Shown piece after piece: positions 1 through 7,550 of a stretch of DNA of 46,932 nucleotides (its first letter is position 1; each line of letters opens with the position of its first letter). This stretch comes from Thermoplasmatales archaeon SW_10_69_26. GTDB taxonomy: Archaea > Thermoplasmatota > SW-10-69-26. Both the position numbers and the translations under genes were made by a program. The notes under the pieces are model-generated. The model was not told where the DNA came from. It saw only the letters and a list, made by a program, of their open reading frames with translations, and did no database searches. The stretch spans positions 1 through 46,932 of the forward strand of contig PXUB01000007.1 in NCBI GenBank assembly GCA_003009755.1, in the 5' to 3' direction.

Positions 1-23
1 GAAACCCCCTGTGGGTTTTCGAC
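1..23. repeat. left copy of 23-bp terminal direct repeat
   Basis: Bases 1-23 are identical to 46910-46932. The repeat is itself an imperfect hairpin (GAAACCC, 5-nt loop, GGGTTTTC). Identical ends are what a circular contig gives, and the wider hairpin described at 46869 supports true adjacency of the ends. I saw no internal third copy. Confidence 0.9.
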
Positions 24-253
24 GGAGGGCGACAACGAGATTGCCCGCCTCAGACCGGCGCCTCCACGCGAGGCCGCCCTCAGGCGGCGATGATACGATA
101 CCTTACAAGTTGTGACGTTTCCAAGCGTTGTCGCCTTCGACCTCGAAATGCCCTCCGGGCATTCCTTCGTCTCGGCTCCGCGCTTTCACCGCCTGAGGAC
201 GGCGAGAGCTTAACCCAAGCACAGCCGGCAGTCTAGCCCGGGCGACCCGGCTG
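24..253. other. intergenic region with half of the junction hairpin and a terminator-like stem
   Basis: No convincing gene. Bases 24-61 hold the right arm of the hairpin that forms when the window ends are joined; its outer arm CTCAGACCGGCGC is 49-61. At 147-163 there is a perfect stem, AATGCCC/GGGCATT with a 3-nt loop, about 90 nt beyond the stop of the nucleotidyltransferase gene on the minus strand, a plausible transcript end. The reading frames that cross this stretch are shadows. Confidence 0.6.
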
Positions 254-856
254 CTATCGGCCCGTTGGGGATCCTCCATCCTCCTCGAGGGCGGCCTCGA
301 CCTCCGCGAGGATCTGGTCGACCTCGTCGCCGACACCGTGGCGCGAGGCGAGGGCCCCAAGCCGCTCGCGATCGAGCCGGTCGCCTTGTCGGGCCAGGAT
401 CGAGCGGGCATCCTGGAGATCCTGCTCGGAGCCGAAGAGGACCTTGAACACGACCGTATCCGCCGGCGGAGCCACGCTCACCGGGCCCTCGTCGAGTTGG
501 ACCTCCACCCCGTCTTGGATCTGCTCGACCTCGGAAGCGTCGAGCGCGGGCTTGATATCCACGGTGAGGATCGGATCCTCGGTGAAGACGCTCACGTGGC
601 TGCCATCCGTCAACGCGGCACGAAGGTCGCGAGTCGACGTCTCGAGATCCTCGTCGGCGAGCGCCCCCACGAGGCGTGCGACGTCCTCCTCCCCGTACCG
701 GAGGAGGGTATCGATGTCGGAGGTCGTACGGGGTTGGCCCCAAGCGACGACGGCGAAGCCGCCGACGAAGAGGTGATCGACCTCGGCTCTCCGGCATGCT
801 CGGGCGAAGCGGGCCGCAACGTTGTCGAGGGGGACGGTCCCATCAGGCGCGGGCAC
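254..856 (-). CDS. nucleotidyltransferase-fold protein (DUF6036/AbiEii-like)
   Basis: 200 aa from a GTG start. Residues about 29-55 read HLFVGGFAVVAWGQPRTT then SDIDTLL. This is the GG-(x)n-DxD signature of minimal nucleotidyltransferases, in which the two aspartates bind metal and the glycines hold the nucleotide. Later segments (VTVDIKPAL-like strand, then an acidic helical tail) fit the small AbiEii/MNT-type fold. The start overlaps the last 14 nt of the 48-codon gene upstream, so the two are translationally coupled. The pairing of a small basic protein with such an enzyme is typical of toxin-antitoxin or phage-defence modules, but that role is inferred. The third acidic residue is probably the D in VDIKPAL. 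Substrate (tRNA, protein or antibiotic) unknown. Confidence 0.7.
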   Translation of the reverse strand: MPAPDGTVPLDNVAARFARACRRAEVDHLFVGGFAVVAWGQPRTTSDIDTLLRYGEEDVARLVGALADEDLETSTRDLRAALTDGSHVSVFTEDPILTVDIKPALDASEVEQIQDGVEVQLDEGPVSVAPPADTVVFKVLFGSEQDLQDARSILARQGDRLDRERLGALASRHGVGDEVDQILAEVEAALEEDGGSPTGR

Positions 857-989
857 GGTCGGCAGCCTCCGCGATCCGGCGGGCGGCCTCGATCATCCGG
901 GCGGCCGAGCGGATCGACTGCTCGGGGGGGACATCACGGATGCGACGTGCCTCGAGGATCTTCTTGCGGGTCCGCCGGCCCGGGTCCAT
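843..989 (-). CDS. 48-aa basic helical protein, partner of the nucleotidyltransferase
   Basis: A 48-codon frame that begins MDPGRRTRKK and ends AEAADRARA. It is Arg/Ala-rich and probably almost entirely helical. It overlaps the following nucleotidyltransferase start by 14 nt. A TATA-like box (1013-1020) lies 24-31 nt before the ATG, as in other leaderless genes here, which supports this start and makes it the first gene of a two-gene operon. By position it would be the antitoxin, chaperone or DNA-binding regulator of the enzyme. I recognise no family. Confidence 0.6.
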   Translation of the reverse strand: MDPGRRTRKKILEARRIRDVPPEQSIRSAARMIEAARRIAEAADRARA

Positions 990-1012
990 GGCCTTCGTAT
1001 CTCTCGCAGCCC

Positions 1013-1020
1013 CACTTAAC
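1013..1020 (-). promoter_or_regulatory. TATA-like box of the two-gene nucleotidyltransferase operon
   Basis: On the minus strand this reads GTTAAGTG, 24-31 nt before the ATG at 989, matching the spacing of a leaderless archaeal promoter. Confidence 0.45.
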
Positions 1021-1226
1021 TCCCTCCGTGCTCGGACCCCCGATCGAAGCGGGTCCTCGTCGACCCCTCGGCGAAGGCCAAGTCGTCGCCGGTGGCCAGC
1101 CAGCGGCCCCCCCCGCGGCAGCCCTCGAGGACGGCTCGCCAGCGGCTCTCGATCCGGGCGATGACGCGTTCGACGTCGCGCAAGCTCGTCTCGCGGCCTC
1201 TGCGGGGTCGTTGGCCGTCGGCGAGC
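1021..1226. other. intergenic region, nothing recognised
   Basis: Lies between the promoter of the nucleotidyltransferase pair and the stop of the first carboxypeptidase, both minus strand. It is GC-rich and only shadow reading frames cross it. No RNA or repeat was recognised. Confidence 0.4.
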
Positions 1227-2645
1227 TCACCGCCGCCTGGGCACTCCGGCGGCCAGGCTCACCGCGAGAGCGGCCACGAGCGCCCCCGGCCCCGGCACGC
1301 CGTTGGTCTCGGTCTCGTCGACGGAGGCGGCCGCCAGATCGGCCTCGTCCGCGTCGGCGTCGACGGTGAGCCTGCCCTCTTCGACCCTCACGGGCAGGTC
1401 CACGGTGCGGGTCTCCGTCGGCTCGGCTTGCTGGCGTTCGGGGTAGGCCAGCTCCAGCGACACGCGGCCGTCCTCGGCGGCCTGGACAGGGAGCTCGACG
1501 CTGAGGGTCGTGGCGTTGCCGGCGGCCAGCTCGTCGAGGGTGGCCTCGATGGACGCGTCGCCGGGCACCTCGATCGTGACGTCGGCTCGGGCGAGGTCGC
1601 CGTAGCCCTCGTTGGCGATCGTCACGTCCACGGTCTCGTCGGCGACGCTCACGTCCTGGATCGCGGGGTGGGCGCCGTACCGCTCGACGTTCAGGAAGGC
1701 GTGCTCGACGCCGTCCCAGTAGCGGTCCAGGCGCTCGCGCACGTCCTCGATGCTGGCGTACAGGCCCTGCTCGGTCGTGACCTCGTAGGCGAACGAGACC
1801 GAGCCGAAGCGCTCGTAGCTGGTGTCGATCGAGCCGCCGCTGGCCGGGTAGATCGTCGAGTGGATCGGCCCGCAGAACTCGGGGTCGGGCTCGCCGATCT
1901 CCTCGCAGATCCGCCGGTAGACCTGCTGGTCGGCCGGGTCAGCCTCCTCGTAGCCGGGCGGGTACAGCATCAGCTCGATGCCGGTGTGGAAGCTGTTGAC
2001 GTAGTCGGGCTCGGTCTTGGCCCACCAGTCGACGATCGTCCGCGTCTCGGGCTCGCTGAGCGCGTACGAGCCGGGTCCCACGGGTGGGCGCCCCTCGTCG
2101 AGGGCCCCCCAGCCGACGGGGTAGTTGCGGTTGAGGTCGACCCCGCGAGCGTTCTGCCGGCTGTCCACGTGGTTGCCATCGGGGTTGACCAGCGGCAGGA
2201 TGAACGTGTGCCGGTTGTCGACGATCCACGTGGCGGTCTCGTTCTCACCGTACCCCTCGATCAGGAACTCGGCCCACTCGTAGGCCAGCTCCGTGCCCAG
2301 CTGCTCGTTGGCGTGCGTGCCGCCGTCCAGCCACACGGTCTCGCGCTCGTCCAAGGGTGTCTTGTTCTCGTCCCGGAAGTTGGCGATCTCGACGAGCCAC
2401 AGGTCGAGGCCGAGCACGCTCTCGCCGGCCGAGTGCAGGCGAGCGATGCCGGGGTTGTTGGAGACGAGCTGCTGCAAGTCGACGGTCAGCGTCTCCCAGG
2501 TGTGGTACGCGTCGACCGGGTGCTGGTCCTCGTCCCCGGACGCGGTGGGTCCCGTCGGGGGGTCCTCGTCGTGGACGTAGTCCGCCACGGCGGCGGGGGC
2601 GGCGGTCAACAACAGGGCGATCGCGGCCAACGCCTCCCAGCGCAT
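1227..2645 (-). CDS. secreted M14-family zinc carboxypeptidase with PGF-CTERM-like tail (paralogue 1)
   Basis: 472 aa. The start at 2645 was chosen because it gives a clean signal peptide (MRWEALAAIALLLTAAPAA) and has a TATA-like GTTACAAG at 2668-2675. The catalytic domain (about 45-310) shows the M14 set: zinc ligands H111 and E114 (GGTHANEQLG), H220 (SFHTGIEL), R173 (DLNRNYP) and general base E288 (FAYEVTTEQG). Two beta-rich repeats resembling CARDB/NEW3 modules follow (about 315-440). The C-terminus, VPGPGALVAALAVSLAAG then three arginines, looks like a PGF-CTERM tripartite sorting tail, so the enzyme is probably anchored to the cell surface after removal of the tail. It would trim C-terminal residues from extracellular peptides. 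A close paralogue lies at 3316-4782. Confidence 0.9.
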   Translation of the reverse strand: MRWEALAAIALLLTAAPAAVADYVHDEDPPTGPTASGDEDQHPVDAYHTWETLTVDLQQLVSNNPGIARLHSAGESVLGLDLWLVEIANFRDENKTPLDERETVWLDGGTHANEQLGTELAYEWAEFLIEGYGENETATWIVDNRHTFILPLVNPDGNHVDSRQNARGVDLNRNYPVGWGALDEGRPPVGPGSYALSEPETRTIVDWWAKTEPDYVNSFHTGIELMLYPPGYEEADPADQQVYRRICEEIGEPDPEFCGPIHSTIYPASGGSIDTSYERFGSVSFAYEVTTEQGLYASIEDVRERLDRYWDGVEHAFLNVERYGAHPAIQDVSVADETVDVTIANEGYGDLARADVTIEVPGDASIEATLDELAAGNATTLSVELPVQAAEDGRVSLELAYPERQQAEPTETRTVDLPVRVEEGRLTVDADADEADLAAASVDETETNGVPGPGALVAALAVSLAAGVPRRR

Positions 2646-2732
2646 GAGGAGGAGTGGCGTGGAGGGCTTGTAACCGTTTTGGGTGGGGAGGGCGGAGTGG
2701 CAGGCAGAGGGCACGGAGCGGGGAACCCGACC

Positions 2733-2790
2733 GCGGAGACACGGAGGCACAGAGGATCCCACGGAGACGGAAAGGTTGGGAATGGTAGAG
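2733..2790. repeat. purine-rich 'cacagaggc'-type dispersed repeat, copy 1
   Basis: Plus strand contains GCGGAGACACGGAGGCACAG then AGGATCCCACGGAGACGG. This quasi-periodic GAGRCACRGAGG pattern matches a kind of intergenic repeat I know from several bacterial phyla. A related stretch lies at about 7485-7550, and a shorter one (ACGGAGGACAAAGAG on the minus strand) near 2895-2910. Frames across it are spurious. Confidence 0.55.
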
Positions 2791-2908
2791 AGCCGGGCGA
2801 GGGAGCAAGGGAAGCTCGGATCGGGGGCGAGCGGTCCCGCCTACATTCTCGGCGGGCCGAATCCCTTCCTGCATGGTTCCGGGTGGTGCTCTTTGTCCTC
2901 CGTGTTCC

Positions 2909-3316
2909 CTATCCGTCGCTGGGCACGCCGAGATCGACGTCGAGCTCCTCCTCGATCGCCTCGTAGGGGTCGTCGGGGAAGGCCAGCGGCTCGACCTCGT
3001 CCAGGCTGGAGACGAGCCGCGACTCCTCGATCTTGTCGTCGTGGGTGTCGCCCTCCTCGACGTTGGGGCCGAGCCGGCCGGCGAAGACGTGGCATGTGCC
3101 GCGTTCGCGCTCCTGGACGAGGACCTCGGCGAGGCTCTCGAGCGCGTGGCCGACCTCCTCGGCGAACTCGCGCCGGGCGGCGGTGGTGGGCGTCTCGCCC
3201 TCCTCGACGCGGCCGCCGGGGATCTCCCAGCCCCGGTCGGCGTGGCGGGCGAGCACGAACCGGTCGCGATCGGCGTCATTGAAGGCGAGCACGATCGCGA
3301 ACGGGCGCGAGCCCAT
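2909..3316 (-). CDS. Nudix hydrolase
   Basis: 135 aa. A complete Nudix box spans G35 to H57: GGRVEEGE, then REFAEEVG, with the metal-binding glutamates E50, E53 and E54. Length fits a single-domain Nudix protein, which cleaves nucleoside diphosphates linked to another group; the substrate cannot be read from the sequence. Its ATG shares one base with the stop codon of the upstream carboxypeptidase (TGATG), so it is co-transcribed and probably translationally coupled, although one product is secreted and this one is cytoplasmic (no signal peptide). The C-terminal third is very acidic (EEELDVDLG). Confidence 0.88.
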   Translation of the reverse strand: MGSRPFAIVLAFNDADRDRFVLARHADRGWEIPGGRVEEGETPTTAARREFAEEVGHALESLAEVLVQERERGTCHVFAGRLGPNVEEGDTHDDKIEESRLVSSLDEVEPLAFPDDPYEAIEEELDVDLGVPSDG

Positions 3317-4782
3317 CACGCCCTCCAGGCCAGGGCCGCGACCAGGCCGAGCAGGGCGGTGGCGAGCAGCGCGCCGGGCCCGGGCACGGGCGTCAGGCCG
3401 TCGTCGGCCTCGTCGGCGGAGGCGACGTCCAGGGGCTCGTCGAGGCTGTCGGTGGCCTCGTCGGGGGCCGCCTCGGTCAAGGGTGAGGCCTCGAGCTCGC
3501 CGTCGGCGACCTCGACGGGCAGGTCGACCTGGCGGGTCTCCATCGGTTGGGCCTGCTTGCGCTCGGGGTAGTGGATGTCGACCGACAGCCGGCCGTCCTC
3601 GGCGGCCTCGGCCGGCACGGTCGCCGTGAGCGTGGTCGTGGCGTTGGGCGCCAGGTCGCCGATCTCGAGCTCCACGTCCTCGGCGCCGGGCACCTGGAGG
3701 GTGAGGTCGGCCCAGTCGAGCTCGCCGTAGCCGGTGTTCTCGATCGTGAGCTCCACCTGGTCGCCGTCGACCCTCACGCCGTCGAGGATCGGGTGGGCGC
3801 CGTACTTCTCGACGTTCAGGAAGGCGTGCTCGACGCCGTTCCAGTAACGCTGCATGCGCTCGCGGGGATCCTCGGTGCTGGCGTAGAGGCCCTGCTCGTT
3901 GGACACCTCGTAGGTCCAGGCGGCGCTGCCGTGGTGCTCGTAGGCGTAGTCGATCGTGATCCCGCTGGCAGGGTAGATCGTGTCGTAGACGGCCCCGCAG
4001 AAGTCGGGGTCGTCCTCGCCGATCGCCTCGCACGTCTCGTTGAACATCCGGTCGTCGGCCGGCTTGCGCTCCTCGAAGCCCCACGGGTACAGCATGAGCT
4101 CGATGCCGGTGTGGAAGCTGTTGACGTAGTCGGGCTCGTACTTGTCGATGACGTCGATGACGGCCTGGGTCTCGGGCTCGCTGGCCGGGTAGGGTCCGGG
4201 GTCGTTGAACACGGGGTTCTCGTCGACGCCGGCCCAGCCGAACGGGAAGTTCCGGTTGATGTTCACCGTGTTGGCGTTCCATCGGGAGTCCTGGTGGTTG
4301 CCGTCGGGGTTCACCAGCGGCAGGATGACGGTCTGGCGGTTGTCGACGATCCACGTGGCGGTCTCGTTCTCACCGTACCCCTCGATCAGGAACTCGGCCC
4401 ACTCGTAGGCCAGCTCGGTGCCGAGCTGCTCGTTGGCGTGCGTGCCGCCGTCGAGGTAGATCGTCTCCCGCTGGTCGAGGGGGGTCTTGTTCTCGTCGCG
4501 GAAGTTCGCGATCTCGACGTACCACAGGTCCAGCCCCATCACGGACTCGCCGGCCGAGTGCAGGCGAGCGATGCCGGGGTTGTTGGAGACGAGCTGCTGC
4601 AAGTCGACGGTCAGCGTCTCCCAGGTGTGGTACTCGTGGACCGGGTGCGTGCTCTGCAGCGCTTCCCGGCGGTCGTCGTCCATCTGGCTCGGATCGTCGG
4701 GCATGATGCCGGCCGCGCCCATCGGAGCCATGCCGACCAGCATCGCTAGGGCGCATAGGGCAACCGTGGCCTCCCTGTGCAT
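3316..4782 (-). CDS. secreted M14-family zinc carboxypeptidase with PGF-CTERM-like tail (paralogue 2)
   Basis: 488 aa. It has a signal peptide (MHREATVALCALAMLVGMA) and the same M14 catalytic set as its neighbour: H115 and E118 (GGTHANEQLG), R177 (NINRNFP), H224 (SFHTGIEL), E292 (WTYEVSNEQG). The region from HTWETLTVDL through the zinc site is almost identical to the 1227-2645 gene, with identical nucleotide runs, so the pair is a fairly recent tandem duplication. Two beta modules follow, then VPGPGALLATALLGLVAALA, a PGF-CTERM-like tail. A TATA-like box (4805-4812) sits 23-30 nt before the ATG. It heads an operon with the Nudix gene. Expected role: cell-surface peptide trimming. Confidence 0.9.
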   Translation of the reverse strand: MHREATVALCALAMLVGMAPMGAAGIMPDDPSQMDDDRREALQSTHPVHEYHTWETLTVDLQQLVSNNPGIARLHSAGESVMGLDLWYVEIANFRDENKTPLDQRETIYLDGGTHANEQLGTELAYEWAEFLIEGYGENETATWIVDNRQTVILPLVNPDGNHQDSRWNANTVNINRNFPFGWAGVDENPVFNDPGPYPASEPETQAVIDVIDKYEPDYVNSFHTGIELMLYPWGFEERKPADDRMFNETCEAIGEDDPDFCGAVYDTIYPASGITIDYAYEHHGSAAWTYEVSNEQGLYASTEDPRERMQRYWNGVEHAFLNVEKYGAHPILDGVRVDGDQVELTIENTGYGELDWADLTLQVPGAEDVELEIGDLAPNATTTLTATVPAEAAEDGRLSVDIHYPERKQAQPMETRQVDLPVEVADGELEASPLTEAAPDEATDSLDEPLDVASADEADDGLTPVPGPGALLATALLGLVAALAWRA

Positions 4783-4804
4783 GGATCGGCCAAGCCCGGC
4801 GGCT

Positions 4805-4812
4805 CGTTAAGA
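4805..4812 (-). promoter_or_regulatory. TATA-like box of carboxypeptidase 2
   Basis: Minus-strand TCTTAACG, 23-30 nt before the ATG at 4782, the spacing expected of a leaderless archaeal transcript. Confidence 0.5.
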
Positions 4813-4845
4813 TGGTTAGGGCGCCACCGGGCCGGGTCGAGGAGC

Positions 4846-5316
4846 CTACTCGTGGTAGGGCCAGACGCTGCCGTGGTCCATCGCCCACGGTCCCGGGGGC
4901 TCCTCGCCGGGCTCGGTGAACGCGAGGGTGAGCCCGTCGGGGACCTCGCTCAGCTCGTCCCGACCGACCTCGACCTCGAAGACGTGGATGATGTACCAGG
5001 CGGTCTCGCGGTTGTCCGTGTCGGCCTGGAAGGTGAGCACGTCGGCGAGCTCGGGCTCGAGGTCCTCGCCGAACCAGGTCTCGGAGACGCGGGCGGCGCC
5101 CTCCTTGACGTCCTCGTTGGGTTGCAGCGTCTCGGCCGGGATCCACCAGCGGCCGGGCTGGTGGGTCTCGGACTGCGCCAGCGCGATGCGGCCCTCCTCG
5201 TCGCGGACCCGAAGCTGGACCTGCAGGCGCAGCGCCAGGCCCTGCGCGTTGACGTGGTGGAACGGGCTCTGGCTCGTCGGCGAGCCGACCTTCTCGAACT
5301 GCTGGGAGTGGGACAT
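4846..5316 (-). CDS. degenerate Nudix-fold protein
   Basis: 156 aa, no signal peptide. Residues 57-83 read WWIPAETLQPNEDVKEGA then ARVSETWFG, which lines up with the Nudix box. R76 and G83 are kept, but the catalytic glutamates are replaced: the E of RE is V77 and the EE pair is T80-W81. The flanking strand QVQLRVRDEEGRIALAQS also fits the fold. The protein is therefore probably not a hydrolase; related inactive Nudix folds act as nucleotide sensors or protein partners. The start at 5316 is supported by a TATA-like TGATAACG at 5338-5345. The ending (GPWAMDHGSVWPYHE) is rich in aromatics. Confidence 0.6.
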   Translation of the reverse strand: MSHSQQFEKVGSPTSQSPFHHVNAQGLALRLQVQLRVRDEEGRIALAQSETHQPGRWWIPAETLQPNEDVKEGAARVSETWFGEDLEPELADVLTFQADTDNRETAWYIIHVFEVEVGRDELSEVPDGLTLAFTEPGEEPPGPWAMDHGSVWPYHE

Positions 5317-5337
5317 GCGTCCACCACGAGCCCCCGT

Positions 5338-5345
5338 CGTTATCA
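5338..5345 (-). promoter_or_regulatory. TATA-like box of the degenerate Nudix gene
   Basis: Minus-strand TGATAACG, 22-29 nt before the ATG at 5316. Confidence 0.45.
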
Positions 5346-5379
5346 GCGTGTCGGCGGGCAATGGGACGGCAACGAGGAC

Positions 5380-6423
5380 CTACGTCGTCAGGCTCGTGAT
5401 CCGCACGTCGTCCACGAGCCACCCGTACCCCTCCGCGCCCTCCGGCGCCGTCACGCTGTCGAACGTGAAGCGGAACAGGATCTCCTCAGCTGTCACGTCG
5501 CGCTCCGACAGGTTGTAGATGCCGCCGGCCCGGTGCCATCGGTCGTCGAGGTCCTCGTCCATGCGGTCGTAGCTGAACGTGTGGTTGGCCTGGGTCCAGG
5601 TGGCACCGCCGTCGAAGCTGGCCTCCACGGCGAGCACGTCCTCCCGGACGTCGCCGAACAGCTCCTCGTCCAGCGAGCCGATACCCTCGCGGGTGTCGAA
5701 GCGCGTGGAGAACTCGAGCGCGAGCACGTCCGCGTTGCGCGGGTCCGCGCTCAACGTGGCCGTCCCGTGCACGGGGTCGTCGGCTCGGTACGTGCAGGCG
5801 CCGGTTCCGTCGGGGCCGAGGGTGAACGCCAGGTAGGCCCCGTCGGCGTCGACCTCGCAAGCCTCGGTCACATGCCCCGCACCCTGGGTCGACCACGCCG
5901 AAGAGTGACCGTCCGCGAACGTCCAGCGGGCGAGCTCAGTCTTGCTCGTCGCGACGAACGCCTGAACCGAGTCGGTATCCGTCGCATCACAGTGGTCGGA
6001 CACCTCGAGCGTGAACGCCTGGAACCCAAACGACCGCGAGGAAAGGATGGGCGCGTAACCCCCTGCGATCGGGCCATCCCGTTGGCCCTTCTCGTACCAG
6101 TCGTACTCGAGGGGCCATCCTCCCGTCCAGGAAACAGGGAAGCGGCAGTGCGTCTCGTTCCAATAATCGTCGACATCGCTGCTGCGGCCACCATACACCC
6201 TGAAGTCGGCCTCCCCGTCCCTCCGATCGTCCTCATCGTGGGGACCGCCGTCGACGACGACGATCGGCGGTCCGGCCTGCGCGCTCGGCGGATGGTTGGG
6301 CGCTCCCTCACGCAGAGGGGGCTCTGTAGGCGTCACTGCCCCTGCCGGCAACGACGCCAGGGCAACAGCGAGCGCGGCCAGTCCGCAGAGGGCGAGCTTC
6401 GCTCTTTCCGCCTCCCACAGCAT
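5380..6423 (-). CDS. secreted protein with MAM/immune-inhibitor-A-like beta domain
   Basis: 347 aa from the ATG at 6423, which gives the signal peptide MLWEAERAKLALCGLAALAV. Residues about 40-145 look like a diverged PKD/Ig-type module (PPSAQAGPPIVVVDGG, LEVSDHC). The C-terminal part (about 160-345) has pieces seen also in the big protease at 10994 (WHVTDSCE, GWYIDDVEV): here GHVTEACEVDADGAYLAF and YGWLVDDVRITSL, with ASFDGGATWTQ. That pattern fits the jelly-roll domain that follows immune-inhibitor-A-type proteases, usually a binding domain. No catalytic motif is visible. A GTTGAAG element lies 27-33 nt upstream (6450-6456), like the promoter elements at 22084 and 25861. Confidence 0.65.
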   Translation of the reverse strand: MLWEAERAKLALCGLAALAVALASLPAGAVTPTEPPLREGAPNHPPSAQAGPPIVVVDGGPHDEDDRRDGEADFRVYGGRSSDVDDYWNETHCRFPVSWTGGWPLEYDWYEKGQRDGPIAGGYAPILSSRSFGFQAFTLEVSDHCDATDTDSVQAFVATSKTELARWTFADGHSSAWSTQGAGHVTEACEVDADGAYLAFTLGPDGTGACTYRADDPVHGTATLSADPRNADVLALEFSTRFDTREGIGSLDEELFGDVREDVLAVEASFDGGATWTQANHTFSYDRMDEDLDDRWHRAGGIYNLSERDVTAEEILFRFTFDSVTAPEGAEGYGWLVDDVRITSLTT

Positions 6424-6575
6424 CACTATGGCTCTGCTGTTCCTCTCTGCTTCAACCTGTCGGGGGAACCTGACGGGTCCAGTCGATCCGGCACGGACGT
6501 CCTCGGCGCGAGGGCCGGCCATCGCCCCGGCCTCCGGGCGAACGATCTTCAACCGGCTCGCCGCTTGGCCCGGTG

Positions 6576-6953
6576 ATGCACCTGGACCACTGCTGTCTGA
6601 ACGTGCGCGATATGGATCGCTCGATCGAGTTCTACCGCAAGCACTTCGACATGGATCTCCTCTCGCGCAAGGAGATCCCGGAGAACGACGCCGAGATCGC
6701 GTTCGTCGGGTACGGCGAGGGCGGGATGAAGCTCGAGCTCACCGACTGGAAGGAATGGGAGGAGGACGACCTCGAGTTCGGGAACAACTTCGACCACATC
6801 GCGGTCGCCGTCCCCGACGTCACCGAGTGGTACGAGCAGCTGACCGACGACGGCGTCGAGTCGGCGATGGAGCCGACCGAGTTGTCGACCGGCAGCCACA
6901 TCGCGTTCGTGAAAGACGTCGACGGGAACTGGGTCGAGCTCGTCCAGGAGTGA
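6576..6953 (+). CDS. VOC-superfamily protein (glyoxalase I-like)
   Basis: 125 aa, two beta-alpha-beta-beta-beta modules. The four metal ligands expected in glyoxalase I are visible: H5 (LDHCCLNV), E54 (KLELT), H74 (FDHIAVAV) and E121 (WVELVQ). The spacing fits lactoylglutathione lyase, which converts the hemithioacetal of methylglyoxal and a thiol; the thiol used here is unknown. Very acidic (EWEEDDLEFGNN). The ATG at 6576 was preferred to a GTG at 6573. It is divergent from the 5380-6423 gene with only about 150 nt between them. Confidence 0.82.
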   Translation: MHLDHCCLNVRDMDRSIEFYRKHFDMDLLSRKEIPENDAEIAFVGYGEGGMKLELTDWKEWEEDDLEFGNNFDHIAVAVPDVTEWYEQLTDDGVESAMEPTELSTGSHIAFVKDVDGNWVELVQE

Positions 6954-7004
6954 GGCCGCGGCGACCGCCGCGATCGCCGGAGAGGGCGCGCCCCTCCCGT
7001 CTCG

Positions 7005-7141
7005 CCGGACGTCTGCAGGCGCTGGATGCGTTGGCCGATCTGCTGGCGGACGCGCTGGATGTCTTCCGGGTCCGTGATCGTGTCCTCGCCGTGGAAGCGG
7101 ACCAAAAGCTGTATACCCGCGACTGCGTGCGGGGGGTTCAC
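7005..7141 (-). pseudogene. possible small gene or remnant, about 45 codons
   Basis: From a GTG at 7141 the minus strand reads a plausible helical peptide (TITDPEDIQRVRQQIGQR then IQRLQTSGE). It then runs without a stop into low-complexity Arg/Pro sequence antisense to the VOC gene. The composition of the first 45 codons looks coding, the rest does not, so it may be a truncated gene. No family recognised. Confidence 0.25.
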
Positions 7142-7178
7142 GGCTGGCCCGAGCCCCAGCGGTGGGAGCGCGCCGGGG

Positions 7179-7364
7179 TCAGCTGTTCTGGGTGTAGGTC
7201 TCCATCGTCGACCACAGCCACCCCATCACGTACAAGCCGACGAAGACGACGGCGCCCCACACGGTGGGGTTGCCACCGACGAGGTAGCCCAGGCCAGCGG
7301 CGAGGGCGGCGGTGACGGCGATCGCGATCGTGCCGCGCGCTCCGGGGAAGTGCCAGATGACCAT
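7179..7364 (-). CDS. small two-helix membrane protein
   Basis: 61 aa starting MVIWHFPGARG. Two hydrophobic stretches (TIAIAVTAALAAGLGYLVGG and VWGAVVFVGLYVMGWLW) are separated by a short NPT loop, so it is an integral membrane hairpin. A longer start is possible (M at 7382), but upstream sequence is repeat-derived. No recognised family and no obvious operon partner. Confidence 0.6.
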   Translation of the reverse strand: MVIWHFPGARGTIAIAVTAALAAGLGYLVGGNPTVWGAVVFVGLYVMGWLWSTMETYTQNS

Positions 7365-7484
7365 GTGAGAGCCTCGCACCATCAAGGCTCTGCTACCGTT
7401 TATGGCTACCGGCTGTGGTCCTCGCCCGCTCGCGGGCCGACGCCCGCCGGTTCTTCCCGTTCCAGGCTCTCTTCCGGTCTCCCT

Positions 7485-7550
7485 GCCGCTCCTTCCCTCC
7501 TGTGTCTGCTCCGTGCTTCGGTGCCTCTGCGTGAGGGCTCTGTGCCCTTT
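7485..7550. repeat. purine-rich 'cacagaggc'-type dispersed repeat, copy 2
   Basis: Minus strand contains GGGCACAGAGCCCTCACGCA followed by GAGGCACCGAAGCACGGAG and GACACAGG, the same quasi-periodic pattern as 2733-2790. It lies just downstream of the VWA gene stop. Confidence 0.5.

Noticed and set aside
1-23. Terminal repeat as a CRISPR repeat (its centre resembles archaeal repeats with CCC-TTGTGGG)
   Set aside because: No second copy at spacer distance on either end and no cas genes. The circular-junction hairpin explains it better.
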